45,137 nucleotides of DNA from Burkholderiaceae bacterium (GTDB lineage Bacteria; Pseudomonadota; Gammaproteobacteria; Burkholderiales; Burkholderiaceae_F). The notes below the pieces were generated by a model. The model saw nothing but the letters and a program-made list of their open reading frames with translations. It made no database searches and was not told the DNA's origin. The translations under genes and the position numbers were made by a program. Shown one piece after another: positions 8,373 to 17,330 of this stretch (the stretch's first letter is position 1; each line of letters opens with the position of its first letter). The stretch covers positions 1 to 45,137 of the forward strand of contig JAFAIM010000006.1 of assembly GCA_019236735.1 (NCBI GenBank). Reading direction: 5' to 3'.

Positions 8373-9608
8373 TTAATGCACCATCTGATTGATTTCGATG
8401 ATTGGCAGCAGCACCGCCAGCACGATCAGCGTGACGACGCCGCCCATCAACAGGATCAGCGCGGGCTCGAGCAAGGAGGTGAAGAACAGCGTCCTGCGCT
8501 CGGCCTCGCGAGCATGCATGTCGGCGGCGCGCGCCAGCATCTGGGGTAGCTGACCCGTCGCTTCGCCGGACGCGATCAGGTGGATCAACACCGGCGGAAA
8601 CAGGCGCGAACGCGCTGGGCCGCGCTCGTCGCGCCGCAGCGCGCTCGCGAGCGAGAAACCTTCGCGCACACGCACCGAAGCTTCTGTCACGCGGCCGCGC
8701 AGCGCCTCGTTGCCGAGCGTTTCACCGGCAGCCTGCAGCGAGCGCAGGATCGGAACGCCCGATCCGACCAGGATCGACAGCGTTCCGGCGAAGCGCGCGG
8801 TATTCAGCGATCGCGACAGCACGCCGACGACCGGCAACCGCAGGATCGTGCGGTGCCAGCGCAACCGCAGCGCGGGCGTCCGCAAAGCCCACCATGCCGC
8901 GGCCGCCGCCGCAGCGAGCAGCACCAGCACGATCCAACCGTCGCTGCGAACGAACTCCGATAGCGCGATCATCATCCGTGTCAGCAGCGGCAGGCTCTGG
9001 CGCGTCTGCGTGAACACCTTCACGACCTGCGGAATCACGAACGTGAGCAACCCTGTCACGACCAGCAGCGCCACGGCGGTGACGATCGCCGGGTACACGA
9101 ATGCGAGCGAGATCTTCTGCTGCAAGCGGGCGCGCTCCTCGATGAAATCTGCCAGGCTCGACAGCACCGATCCGAGCTGACCCGATTCTTCTCCGGCGGC
9201 GATCAGGGCGCGATACAGGTCGGGAAACTGGCGCGGGTGCCGCGCTAGCGCGGCCGACAGCGACGAGCCGGCGAGCACGTCGGTGCGGATCGCAGCCATC
9301 AATTCGCGCATCCACTGCCGCTCGCTCTGCTCGACCAGCACCGTCAGCGCGTCGGCAACCGGCAGCGCGGCGTTCAGCAGGCTCGACAGCTGGCGCGTGA
9401 CCACCGACAACTCGGTGCTCGACAGTCGCCGGCCGAACGCCCCGCCAGCGCCCGCTCGCGCACCGGCCGAGAGCACCGCCTGCACGTTCAGCGCGACCAG
9501 GCCTTGCGTGCGCAAAAGCTGTCGTGCGGCGCGCGCGCTGTCCGCTTCCAGCACGCCGGACTGCTCGCGCCCGTCCGAATCCACCGCGCTATATCGGAAC
9601 GCCGCCAT
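8373..9608 (-). CDS. gspF: Type II secretion inner-membrane platform protein GspF
   Basis: GspF is the polytopic inner-membrane platform protein that couples the GspE ATPase to pseudopilus assembly. The 411-residue product starts MAAFRYSAVDSDGREQSGVLEA, the usual GspF/PilC N-terminus, and has two T2SSF domains (about 72-195 and 275-397). Three membrane segments are visible: one after the first domain (FVYPAIVTAVALLVVTGLL), one in the middle, and one near the C-terminus (LILLMGGVVTLIVLAVLLP). A 71-base gap separates it from gspE, unlike the overlapping junctions earlier in the operon; the gap contains a 10-bp palindrome GTGACGTCAC at 9654-9663. Confidence 0.95.
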   Translation of the reverse strand: MAAFRYSAVDSDGREQSGVLEADSARAARQLLRTQGLVALNVQAVLSAGARAGAGGAFGRRLSSTELSVVTRQLSSLLNAALPVADALTVLVEQSERQWMRELMAAIRTDVLAGSSLSAALARHPRQFPDLYRALIAAGEESGQLGSVLSSLADFIEERARLQQKISLAFVYPAIVTAVALLVVTGLLTFVIPQVVKVFTQTRQSLPLLTRMMIALSEFVRSDGWIVLVLLAAAAAAAWWALRTPALRLRWHRTILRLPVVGVLSRSLNTARFAGTLSILVGSGVPILRSLQAAGETLGNEALRGRVTEASVRVREGFSLASALRRDERGPARSRLFPPVLIHLIASGEATGQLPQMLARAADMHAREAERRTLFFTSLLEPALILLMGGVVTLIVLAVLLPIIEINQMVH

Positions 9609-9679
9609 TCCTCGGTTCCGAGCTCGGACCTTCGCGTTGCCGGGTTTTGGAGAGTGACGTCACAAACGGGTACACGCTG

Positions 9680-11116
9680 TCACGACTCGCGCGTCACCCG
9701 CAGGACCTCTTCCAACGACGTCAGTCCGGCCGCGATCCAGCGCATCGCATCGATTCGCAATGACACCATTCCCGCGGCCTCTCCGGCAGCGCGGATCTCG
9801 GCATCGCTGGAGCCACGGTGCACCAGTGCGCGCACCGTATCGTCGATCGTCAGCAGCTCGTAGATTCCGGTGCGACCCTGGTAGCCGGTCTGCCCGCACT
9901 GCGGGCAGCCCACCGGCACGAACCCGCTGCCGGTCGAATCGGCTTGCTTGCACTGCGAGCACAGCTTGCGCACCAGCCGCTGGGCCAGCACCGCCAACAG
10001 CGAAGACGACAGCAGGAAGGGCTCGACTCCCATGTCGATCAGCCGGGTCACCGCGGAGGAGGCGTCGTTCGTGTGCAGCGTCGCCAGCACCAGGTGCCCG
10101 GTGAGCGACGCCTGTACGGCGATCTGCGCCGTTTCCAGGTCGCGGATCTCGCCGATCATTACGACGTCCGGATCCTGGCGCAGGATCGAGCGCAGCGCGC
10201 GCCCGAACGTCATGTCGATTTTCGGGTTGACCTGCGTCTGCCCGATTCCCTCGATGTCGTATTCGATCGGGTCCTCCACCGTCATGATGTTGGTTGAGGC
10301 CGAATCGATGCGCCGGATCCCGGCGTACAAGGTTGTCGATTTGCCCGAGCCGGTCGGCCCCGTCACCAGCACGATTCCGTGCGGCTGGTGCACCAGCCGG
10401 TCGAACGCCGCAAGGGTTTGGGCGGACATCCCCAGGTTGGTCAAATCCAGCCGGGCCAGATCCTTCTCCAGCAGCCGCAGCACCACACGCTCGCCATGGC
10501 CGGTCGGCAGCGTCGACACCCGCACGTCCAGTGCCCGTCCACCCACTCGCAGCGCGATGCGCCCGTCTTGCGGCAAGCGCTTTTCCGCAATGTCGAGCTG
10601 CGCCATGATCTTGATGCGCGATACCAGCGCAGCGTGCAGTGCGCGCTTGGGGCGCACGACGTCGCGCAGCGTGCCATCGATGCGGAAGCGCACGAGCGAG
10701 GTGTTCTCGAACGCCTCGATATGAATGTCCGAGGCGCCGTCGCGCGTGGCCTGTGTCAGCAAAGCGTTGATCATCCGGATGATCGGGGCGTCGTCGGCGG
10801 TTTCGAGCAGATCCTCGACGTCGGGAACGTCCTGCATCATCCGCGAGATGTCGAGCTCGCCCTCGATGTCGCCGACCACCTGCTGCGCCGAACCCTCGTG
10901 ATGCGCGTACGCCTGCGCGATCGCCTGCGCCAGCTTTTCGGCGGGGACCACAATCGGCCGCACGCGCCCGGGGAACACCCGCATTACCTCGTTCAGCGCA
11001 CCGATCGGGGTCGATTCGCCGATCCACACTTCGGCGTCGCGCTCCGATACCGGCCGCAGCAGGATCAGGTTGTCGCGAGCGAATGCGTACGGGACGAAGC
11101 GCTGGGCAGCGGCCAT
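9680..11116 (-). CDS. gspE: Type II secretion ATPase GspE
   Basis: GspE is the cytoplasmic hexameric ATPase that powers pseudopilus growth. In the 478-residue product I see Walker A GPTGSGKS at 253-260, an Asp box around DVVMIGEIRD (317-326), a His box region LATLHTNDA (344-352), and the GspE-type zinc site: C386-x-x-C389 and C404-x-x-C407. The N-terminal domain that binds GspL is present. I chose the ATG at 11116, one base after the gspD stop; an upstream extension in the same frame lies inside gspD and looks spurious. Confidence 0.96.
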   Translation of the reverse strand: MAAAQRFVPYAFARDNLILLRPVSERDAEVWIGESTPIGALNEVMRVFPGRVRPIVVPAEKLAQAIAQAYAHHEGSAQQVVGDIEGELDISRMMQDVPDVEDLLETADDAPIIRMINALLTQATRDGASDIHIEAFENTSLVRFRIDGTLRDVVRPKRALHAALVSRIKIMAQLDIAEKRLPQDGRIALRVGGRALDVRVSTLPTGHGERVVLRLLEKDLARLDLTNLGMSAQTLAAFDRLVHQPHGIVLVTGPTGSGKSTTLYAGIRRIDSASTNIMTVEDPIEYDIEGIGQTQVNPKIDMTFGRALRSILRQDPDVVMIGEIRDLETAQIAVQASLTGHLVLATLHTNDASSAVTRLIDMGVEPFLLSSSLLAVLAQRLVRKLCSQCKQADSTGSGFVPVGCPQCGQTGYQGRTGIYELLTIDDTVRALVHRGSSDAEIRAAGEAAGMVSLRIDAMRWIAAGLTSLEEVLRVTRES

Positions 11117-11117
11117 A

Positions 11118-13715
11118 TCAGGGCCCAACGAGCACCGGATCGTAACCGAGCTTGCGCAGCGTCGACAGCGCATCTGCAATGTGGTCGGCCCTGCGCTCGA
11201 CCGAAACGAGAATGCGCACCTGATCGCCGTCCGGCGTGAGCACGCTCTGCGCCCACGGCTCGAAGCCGGCCTCTTTTAACTGCTGCTGCAACTTCTGCCC
11301 GCCGTCACTGTCGCGCAACTGCGAAACCTGGATCGTCTGGTACGCGCCTGCTTGCACGGCGGCAACGTTGCTGCTCTCAGAGCTGCTCGATCGCGGCGAT
11401 GGCGGTGACTGGGGTGCTGTTTGCGGCGCCGGTTGGGGCGGCACCGGGACGGATTGGACCCCGGGCGCGCCCGGTGAGCCGGGCGCTGGCGCGGGGGCCT
11501 TCGGCTTGGCGGCACTTGGCACCGCAGGCATCGCTTCCGTGGTTTCAACGGATAGGTCCGGAAGCGGCTGCAGGGACTCCTGCCGCGTCTGTGTCACTTG
11601 CGTGCGCATGTAGTCGTAGCGGCTCATCGCGATGTCGGATGCCGCACCCTCGTCGCGGATGATCACCGGGCGCAGGAACACCATCGTCTGGGTCTTAATG
11701 TGGTCTCGCGAGTCGTAGCGGAACAGCCGTCCGATCAGCGGTATGTCGCCCAGCCACGGCACCTTGCTCTTGGTCTCGTCCGCCTGATCCTGGATCAGGC
11801 CGCTGATCACGACGAAACTGCCGTCTTCCACCAGCACGTTGGTCTGGAAACTCCTCTTGTTCAGCGTCGGGTTGCTGGCGTCGCTCGAGGCGGCCACCGA
11901 GGAGTCTTCGATGTAGATCGCTAGGCGCACGCTTCCACCTTCCGAGATCTGCGGCTTCACCGAGAGCTGCAAGCCGACGTCATGGCGGTCGAATGTCTGA
12001 AACGGGTTCACCGTGCTGCTGGTGCCGGTCGTCCCCGTCTGCGCATAGGCGCCCGTCAGCAGCCCGATGTTCTGCCCGACCAGGAATTTGCCTTCCTCGT
12101 TGTCGAGCGTCTGGATGTTCGGGCGCGACAGGATGTTGGTGTGGGCCACCGTCTCGAGCGCGCGCGCCAGCACGCCGAGATTCGTAATCGTTACGTTGCC
12201 GTTGGTGCCCGGAACAGTGATTTGCCCCTTGATGACGCCGATGTTCAAGCCCGGCGCCGGCGCCCCGATATTCGTAGCGAGGCCGACGATGTTCGAGGCG
12301 CCCGTCCCGAAGTTGGTGCCCCCGATGAACTGCGTGCTGTTATTGGTGGACGCGTTGCTCAGGCCGTTCAGCGCTTGCCACTGAATCCCGAACTCGGCGG
12401 CTTGCTGGCCGGTCAACTCGACTACCAGCGATTCGATCATCACCTGCGCCGGACGTACGTCCAGCCGGTCGATGATCGAACGGATGTTCCGATACAGCGG
12501 CTCGGGTGCCGAGATGATCAGCGAGTTGGTCGAGGGATCGGCCTGGATCATCCCCGCGACTGCGCCGCCGGCGCCGCCGCTGCCCCCACCACCACCGCCC
12601 GAAGCGGCTGAATAGTTCACGCCGCCCCCGGCCGGCTGCGCCGGCTGATTTGGCTGGGTCGGTGTGCTCCCGCTCGTCTGGCCGAGCGAGGAGCTGACCG
12701 GAGTCACCGTCAATCCTCCACCGGAAGCCTGCTGCAGGAATGACGGGTCGCTCACCAGCACGGCGCGCAACAGAGGCGCCAGTTTCACCGCCTGCGCGTA
12801 GCGCAAATACACCACGTTGATATTGCCCGGAGTCAGGCTGGGCTGGTCGAAGCGGGCAATCAATGCCTTCGCCTGGTCCAGGCGCGATCGGCTGGCGGCA
12901 CGCAGGATCAGCATGTTGCTGCGCGGCTCGGCCACCACCGAGACGCGCTGGCCGGCATCGGGAGTTTGTACGGCTCCGCGAGTGCCTTCGTCCAGCACCT
13001 TGGTCAGGATCGCTGCCACGTCGCTGGCCAGCCCGTACTTCAGCGAAACGACTTCGACTTCCGACGTGGCGGGCGAATCGACCGCTTCGATGATGCGCGC
13101 CAGCCGCCGCAGGTTTTCCGCGTAGTCGGTGATGACGAGCGTGTTGTTGGCCGGATACGCCGAAATCGTGTTGTTCGGCGCGATCAGCGGGCGCAGCACC
13201 GGAACCAGGTTGGTGGCCGATTCGTACTGCAGGCGAAACACCTGTGTGACGACCTGGTCGCCCCTCGGCGCGCTCGACGGCGGAGTCACCACGCGACCGC
13301 CCTGCAGTTTCGCGTCCGCCTCGGGCAGGATCAGCGCCACGCCACCGGCTTCGGGCGACTCGACCAGCGTGAAGCCTTGCAGCCGCAGCGCGGCAAGCAG
13401 ATCCTCAAATGCTTGCTGGCGTGTGACCGGACGCTCGGTCACCAGCGTCAGAGTTCCTTTGACGCGCGGATCGACCACGAACGTGCGTCCGGTGAACTGT
13501 CCCACCGCGCGCACCACCGCGTCCAGGTCCGCGTTGACGAAATTCAGGACCACGGTGTCCGCGCCGCTGGTTGTTCCGCCATCGGGGATCGTGCGGGCAG
13601 AGCCAGCGCCAGCAGGGCTCGTGCCCGTGCCCGTGTCGGTGGCCGGGTCGGCAGCGAGTGCGCTCGCGGCCGCCGCGGCCAGTGCCAGCGCGAAGATCCA
13701 GGCGTTTGGTTTCAT
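11118..13715 (-). CDS. gspD: Type II secretion secretin GspD with an extra SPOR-like C-terminal domain
   Basis: GspD forms the outer-membrane channel. The 865-residue precursor has a signal peptide (about 1-22), an N0 domain with DLDAVVRAVGQFTGRTFVVDP, successive N1-N3 repeats, a Gly/Ser-rich insert in N3 (GGGGGSGGAGG), and a full secretin domain ending near VPWLGDIPLIGRLFR and a VFLRPVIIRD strand. After that comes an Ala/Pro/Ser-rich linker, then about 82 residues (about 784-865) that look like a SPOR domain: VQAGAY opening, QKLQQQLKEAGFEPW helix/turn, and a closing helix ADALSTLRKLGY. SPOR domains bind glycan strands lacking stem peptides. I know of no standard GspD with this. The start at 13715 follows the gspN stop by one base. 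Confidence 0.95.
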   Translation of the reverse strand: MKPNAWIFALALAAAAASALAADPATDTGTGTSPAGAGSARTIPDGGTTSGADTVVLNFVNADLDAVVRAVGQFTGRTFVVDPRVKGTLTLVTERPVTRQQAFEDLLAALRLQGFTLVESPEAGGVALILPEADAKLQGGRVVTPPSSAPRGDQVVTQVFRLQYESATNLVPVLRPLIAPNNTISAYPANNTLVITDYAENLRRLARIIEAVDSPATSEVEVVSLKYGLASDVAAILTKVLDEGTRGAVQTPDAGQRVSVVAEPRSNMLILRAASRSRLDQAKALIARFDQPSLTPGNINVVYLRYAQAVKLAPLLRAVLVSDPSFLQQASGGGLTVTPVSSSLGQTSGSTPTQPNQPAQPAGGGVNYSAASGGGGGGSGGAGGAVAGMIQADPSTNSLIISAPEPLYRNIRSIIDRLDVRPAQVMIESLVVELTGQQAAEFGIQWQALNGLSNASTNNSTQFIGGTNFGTGASNIVGLATNIGAPAPGLNIGVIKGQITVPGTNGNVTITNLGVLARALETVAHTNILSRPNIQTLDNEEGKFLVGQNIGLLTGAYAQTGTTGTSSTVNPFQTFDRHDVGLQLSVKPQISEGGSVRLAIYIEDSSVAASSDASNPTLNKRSFQTNVLVEDGSFVVISGLIQDQADETKSKVPWLGDIPLIGRLFRYDSRDHIKTQTMVFLRPVIIRDEGAASDIAMSRYDYMRTQVTQTRQESLQPLPDLSVETTEAMPAVPSAAKPKAPAPAPGSPGAPGVQSVPVPPQPAPQTAPQSPPSPRSSSSESSNVAAVQAGAYQTIQVSQLRDSDGGQKLQQQLKEAGFEPWAQSVLTPDGDQVRILVSVERRADHIADALSTLRKLGYDPVLVGP

Positions 13716-13716
13716 C

Positions 13717-14517
13717 TCAGGATCCAAATCTCAAGATGGCGGCGTCGCCATCGCGACGCCCGAGCAACGAAATCAATCCCGTCAGCTGGGTCTTCGTCGC
13801 AGGGTCGGCCGTAGCCTGTGCGCGGGCGATCCCCTCGAACTGCAGGCGTCCGCCCGCGCCGATTGTGCCACTGCCTTCCAGCTCCAGGGGTCCCGCAACC
13901 GTCTGAAGCCGCACCTGCATTCCGGGATAGCGATCGGACGTTTGCAACAGGTAATGCCCGATCGGCGCAACCGGGGTCAGCGCGCTCGAGGCATCCTCCC
14001 ATTCCGCAGTCACACTTCCACGGCACTGACCCCGCGCGAATTCGATGCCGTCGGTCCGCAGACTGATGATGCCGCCCGGGCGCACCGTGTTCCACGGCGC
14101 GCCAAGGCCCGCCAGCATCGCCGCTGGCAGCCGCAAAGTCGCCGCTCCGAGGCGCAGCCGGCCGCCCAGATATGCGCTCACGTGCCACGGCGCGGCGAGT
14201 GCCGACGGGTGGCGCAGCGTGAGCTCCGCTGTGCCGAACAGCAGAGGCAGGGGATCGAGGCGCCACGACAGCGGCTCGGGCAGGCTCGCGCCGGCGTCGC
14301 GGTCGGGTTGCCCGGAAGCGAACACGAGCGTCGCCGATCCGTTCCAGATCGTTCCCGCGGTCTCCGCCAGTCGGATGTGTCCGTCCGAGATCCGCCGCAC
14401 CTCGTCGTCCGCCCACTGTGCAGGCGCCAGCGCGACAATCGTGAGCAGCGCCGCCAACGTGCCGCCGATTGCAACGGCGATCACGAGACGCGAGCTCTTG
14501 GGCGACGCTAGGCTCAC
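13717..14517 (-). CDS. gspN: Type II secretion protein GspN
   Basis: The 266-residue product has a short cytoplasmic N-terminus and one membrane anchor (LVIAVAIGGTLAALLTIVALAPAQW), followed by a periplasmic part rich in beta strands, as in GspN. The role of GspN is unclear and it is absent from many type II systems. I chose the GTG at 14517 because its GTGA overlaps the gspM stop by four bases, a coupling also seen at gspK-gspL; the frame is open further upstream inside gspM but that extension is Arg-rich and unlikely. Downstream gspD begins one base after the stop. Confidence 0.85.
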   Translation of the reverse strand: MSLASPKSSRLVIAVAIGGTLAALLTIVALAPAQWADDEVRRISDGHIRLAETAGTIWNGSATLVFASGQPDRDAGASLPEPLSWRLDPLPLLFGTAELTLRHPSALAAPWHVSAYLGGRLRLGAATLRLPAAMLAGLGAPWNTVRPGGIISLRTDGIEFARGQCRGSVTAEWEDASSALTPVAPIGHYLLQTSDRYPGMQVRLQTVAGPLELEGSGTIGAGGRLQFEGIARAQATADPATKTQLTGLISLLGRRDGDAAILRFGS

Positions 14518-15008
14518 TCGCCGCCCGCCTTCAGCGCCAGTTCGACATCGGCGTTGCCCGGCGTTGCAGTCGCTTTCACCGTCACGGCCGCTGCGCGCAT
14601 TCCGAGCTCGCGCTCGGCTGTCGCCAGCCAGACGGACCAGGACGCATAGGAGACATTGGTGAACGTCAACTGCAGCGCGCCGTTCGCCAGTGGGACCATT
14701 CGCGAGGCCTTCAATCCGGCCGACGCCAGCGACTTCTGGACTTCCGCTGGCGCTTCTCCTTCGGCGGTGGCGGCGACCGCCGGGTGCGACTTCAGCGTGC
14801 GCACTTCGCTTAGCAGCGCCTGCAGTTGCGCCGCCTGCGTGCGCGAATTCGGCAGAGCGCGTTTCATCCGCGTGATGTCCGACAGCGCCGGTCCGATCAG
14901 AGTCGAGTACAGCAGCGCGGCAATTACCAGGGCTGCTGCGAACGCAAGCACGGTCCGCTCGCGCGGTTCGCGCTCGGACCAGAATCGGCGCAGCGACTCC
15001 AGGTTCAT
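14514..15008 (-). CDS. gspM: Type II secretion protein GspM
   Basis: GspM is a bitopic inner-membrane protein that pairs with GspL. The 164-residue product starts MNLESLRRFWSEREPRERT, has one membrane segment (VLAFAAALVIAALLYSTLI, about 20-38), a helical stalk and a C-terminal ferredoxin-like fold. AGAGGT lies eight bases before the ATG. Upstream, 62 bases separate it from gspL, an unusually long gap for this operon, and that gap holds the T-tract repeat described at 15020-15057. Confidence 0.88.
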   Translation of the reverse strand: MNLESLRRFWSEREPRERTVLAFAAALVIAALLYSTLIGPALSDITRMKRALPNSRTQAAQLQALLSEVRTLKSHPAVAATAEGEAPAEVQKSLASAGLKASRMVPLANGALQLTFTNVSYASWSVWLATAERELGMRAAAVTVKATATPGNADVELALKAGGE

Positions 15009-15019
15009 CAGTCAACCTC

Positions 15020-15057
15020 TAAAAAACCCCGAACGATTCGCGCTGATTCGCGCAAGT
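15020..15057 (-). repeat. Short T-tract repeat, copy 1 (upstream of gspM)
   Basis: On the coding (minus) strand this reads GCGAATC twice, then GTTCGGGG and six T residues, and ends at the gspM Shine-Dalgarno. The same arrangement (GCGAATCGTTCGGG followed by eight T) occurs at 22324-22355 just before the hppD Shine-Dalgarno. Copy 1 differs by a 10-base tandem duplication of GATTCGCG plus two bases. A weak CGAA/TTCG stem precedes the T-tract, so a terminator-like or attenuator role is possible. Confidence 0.6.
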
Positions 15058-15070
15058 CCATTCGCTTCAC

Positions 15071-16327
15071 TCATGGTGCTTGCGGCGCGATCCGCGCCGA
15101 ACCGTCGGTTTCGAAGTGGGCATCCAGTCCCTGTTGCGCCGCACGGGCGCGCAGCGAGTCCTGGAAAGCGGCTGCACGCGCTGCGCCTGGCTTGAACTTC
15201 AGGATCAGCGCTCCGTCGTGGTAGTCCAGGCCCGCGAGCGCGCCCACCGGCGCACCGGCCAACAGTTGCGCTGCCTGGGCGTTGAGTACCGAAAAGTCGT
15301 CGGGCGATGGCTGTCCCGCGCGCGTCCGAAGCTGGCGCAAATGCCGCTGCGTCTGCGCTACCGGTTCGACCACTGCGTCTGACGGAAATGCGCTGCGAAA
15401 CGCGCTCTGCATCGACGAGGTCAAGCCACGGCTTTCTGACGAGAGTTTGAAGCGGTACGCATTCAGGCCGACCAGGAAGATCGCCAGGCACACGGCGGCC
15501 CACACGAGCACCGGTTTGAGCGCGCCGCTGCGAACGAGCGCCGTAAACGTGGGCATGCCGAGCCGGCCGGGAGGCGCGTAGCGTCCCTGCAGCAGATTCA
15601 CCGCACCAGCGGTGGCCGCCGGATCGAGATCGCGCTTGACGTCGATCACGTCGACTCCCAGCGCGGGCGCAAGCGCGACGAGCTTTGCGGCATCCGGCCC
15701 ATACGCGTTCACTTTGCGAACATCGAGCTGCTGGACCGCGACCGAGAGCGCGGCGGGAACCTCGCCGTCCAGATCGAACGCGAAGCCGGCGTGCTCGGCC
15801 GTTCGCACGGTGCCGCGCCCGCTTTGTAACCGCACCGACAATGTGCCGTCGGCCGGCGGCGGCACGCTGTACAGCGCGCTGTAGGCCGCGTGCGGGCGTA
15901 CCTGAGCTTCGGCCGCAGTGTCGAGTGTGCGAGTCAGCGTCACTCGGTCAACCGCCGCTACTGCGATGCGAGTTGCATTGCCTTCCGCACCTTCGATCCG
16001 ATAAGCGAGGTGACAGTCGGCGGCGTCGGCGAGCAGCCGTTCCTCGACCAGGCTTGGGAGTGCCTGCCGCAACTTGCCCTCCGCCATTCTGGGGGCTTCG
16101 AGCAACGTGGTGAATACGTCCGACACGTCGAACAGCAGCTCGACGGATGGAGCCCGGGGCAGCAGCGTCAGCGGCGTGTCGCCCGCGTCCAGAAGCTGCT
16201 GCGCGGCGTCGACGCGGCGGAAGGCGACGATCGCGGCGGCGCCCGGCGATCCGCGCGTTGCCCCCTGCGATTGCGCAGTGCGCTGCGGCAGGAACGCCAA
16301 CAGTCGTTGCGCGCCGTTGCGGCTCAC
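15071..16327 (-). CDS. gspL: Type II secretion protein GspL
   Basis: GspL anchors the GspE ATPase to the inner membrane. The 418-residue product has an N-terminal actin-like cytoplasmic domain (about 1-270; LPSLVEERLLADAADCHLAYR is characteristic of the region), one membrane segment (PVLVWAAVCLAIFLVGLNAY, around 285-305) and a periplasmic ferredoxin-like domain. I chose the GTG at 16327, whose GTGA overlaps the gspK stop by four bases; a GTG at 16342 in the same frame would add five residues. Confidence 0.9.
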   Translation of the reverse strand: MSRNGAQRLLAFLPQRTAQSQGATRGSPGAAAIVAFRRVDAAQQLLDAGDTPLTLLPRAPSVELLFDVSDVFTTLLEAPRMAEGKLRQALPSLVEERLLADAADCHLAYRIEGAEGNATRIAVAAVDRVTLTRTLDTAAEAQVRPHAAYSALYSVPPPADGTLSVRLQSGRGTVRTAEHAGFAFDLDGEVPAALSVAVQQLDVRKVNAYGPDAAKLVALAPALGVDVIDVKRDLDPAATAGAVNLLQGRYAPPGRLGMPTFTALVRSGALKPVLVWAAVCLAIFLVGLNAYRFKLSSESRGLTSSMQSAFRSAFPSDAVVEPVAQTQRHLRQLRTRAGQPSPDDFSVLNAQAAQLLAGAPVGALAGLDYHDGALILKFKPGAARAAAFQDSLRARAAQQGLDAHFETDGSARIAPQAP

Positions 16328-17325
16328 GATTCGCGCTCCCACATCACATCGATCGGCCCGAGCGTTCCGGTCAGTGCACGCTTGAGCAGCGCTTCGGTCC
16401 GGGTGTCGGCGCGCTCCAGCTTGACCTCGCCGCGAACGAAGAAATATTGCGACGTGACCGATACGTCGTTGTCGGAGAAGCTCGTTCCGCGTCCGTGCAG
16501 CCTGGTGCGGATGTCACCGGTGTTGATGAACGGCGTGCGATCGCGGTCGGCCACCAGCCCTCTTGCATCGGAAAGCGACAGCCCCTCGATCTCGGCCGCG
16601 ATCACCTCAGCCGAAGCGGTATTGAAGTTCACCGGTGTGCGTTGATCCAGCACGACGACGTACGGCGCAAGACGTGGGGCCACGGCCGGATCGATTCCCG
16701 GGATTCTTGCGACGTCTTCCGGGAACACGAGCGGCAGCAGCGGATTTTGCTTGGCCGGCTGCGCACCCACCACCGGCGCCGGCACGAAACCGGAGAGCGG
16801 GGGAACGGTCTGCACGACATACGCCGCGATCAGGTCCGCGGTCGGCCCTGGCAACCTGAGCTCCAAGCACAGGCGCGCAAGCACCGCCTGTTGGGCAGTG
16901 TCCGGCGCGCCGTTGTAGTCCACCATGTTGCGCAAGTTCAGCCGCGACTGCGCGTCCTCGATCGCGCCCGACATCGACGCCTGCGAAGCAAGCGCAGAGG
17001 TCTCGCCCAGTTGATCGAGCCGCGTTTCGGCGAGCGGCTGGGCCCACGCGCCTGTCAGGGCGGTGTAGGGGGTTCGCTGCGCGTCCTCGCGCAGGATCGC
17101 GCGCGCCCAGTCGAGCGCTCCCCGCATCAGCAGGCGGTTCTGCGACAACAATTGCTGGTTGTCGATCGTTCGCACCAGGACGAATTCGCGCCAGAACAGG
17201 CCGCTGACGATCACCGTCGCCAGCGCCGCGACAACCAGCGCCATCAGCAACGCGGCGCCGCGCTCACGGGGCGAGCAACGACCCGATACGTGGAGCGGGG
17301 GGCAAGGAGGCGTTCGGTTGATCAT
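16324..17325 (-). CDS. gspK: Type II secretion minor pseudopilin GspK
   Basis: GspK is the largest minor pseudopilin and caps the pseudopilus tip with GspI and GspJ. The 333-residue precursor has a 23-residue leader ending RERG, then AALLMALVVAALATVIV; position +5 is Met rather than Glu, as expected for GspK. The long globular domain contains the NLRNMVDYNG and PVNFNTASAEVIAAEI segments typical of the family. I chose the ATG at 17325, five bases after the gspJ stop; the open frame extends upstream into gspJ but is not conserved-looking. Confidence 0.92.
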   Translation of the reverse strand: MINRTPPCPPLHVSGRCSPRERGAALLMALVVAALATVIVSGLFWREFVLVRTIDNQQLLSQNRLLMRGALDWARAILREDAQRTPYTALTGAWAQPLAETRLDQLGETSALASQASMSGAIEDAQSRLNLRNMVDYNGAPDTAQQAVLARLCLELRLPGPTADLIAAYVVQTVPPLSGFVPAPVVGAQPAKQNPLLPLVFPEDVARIPGIDPAVAPRLAPYVVVLDQRTPVNFNTASAEVIAAEIEGLSLSDARGLVADRDRTPFINTGDIRTRLHGRGTSFSDNDVSVTSQYFFVRGEVKLERADTRTEALLKRALTGTLGPIDVMWERES

Positions 17326-17330
17326 GAACT

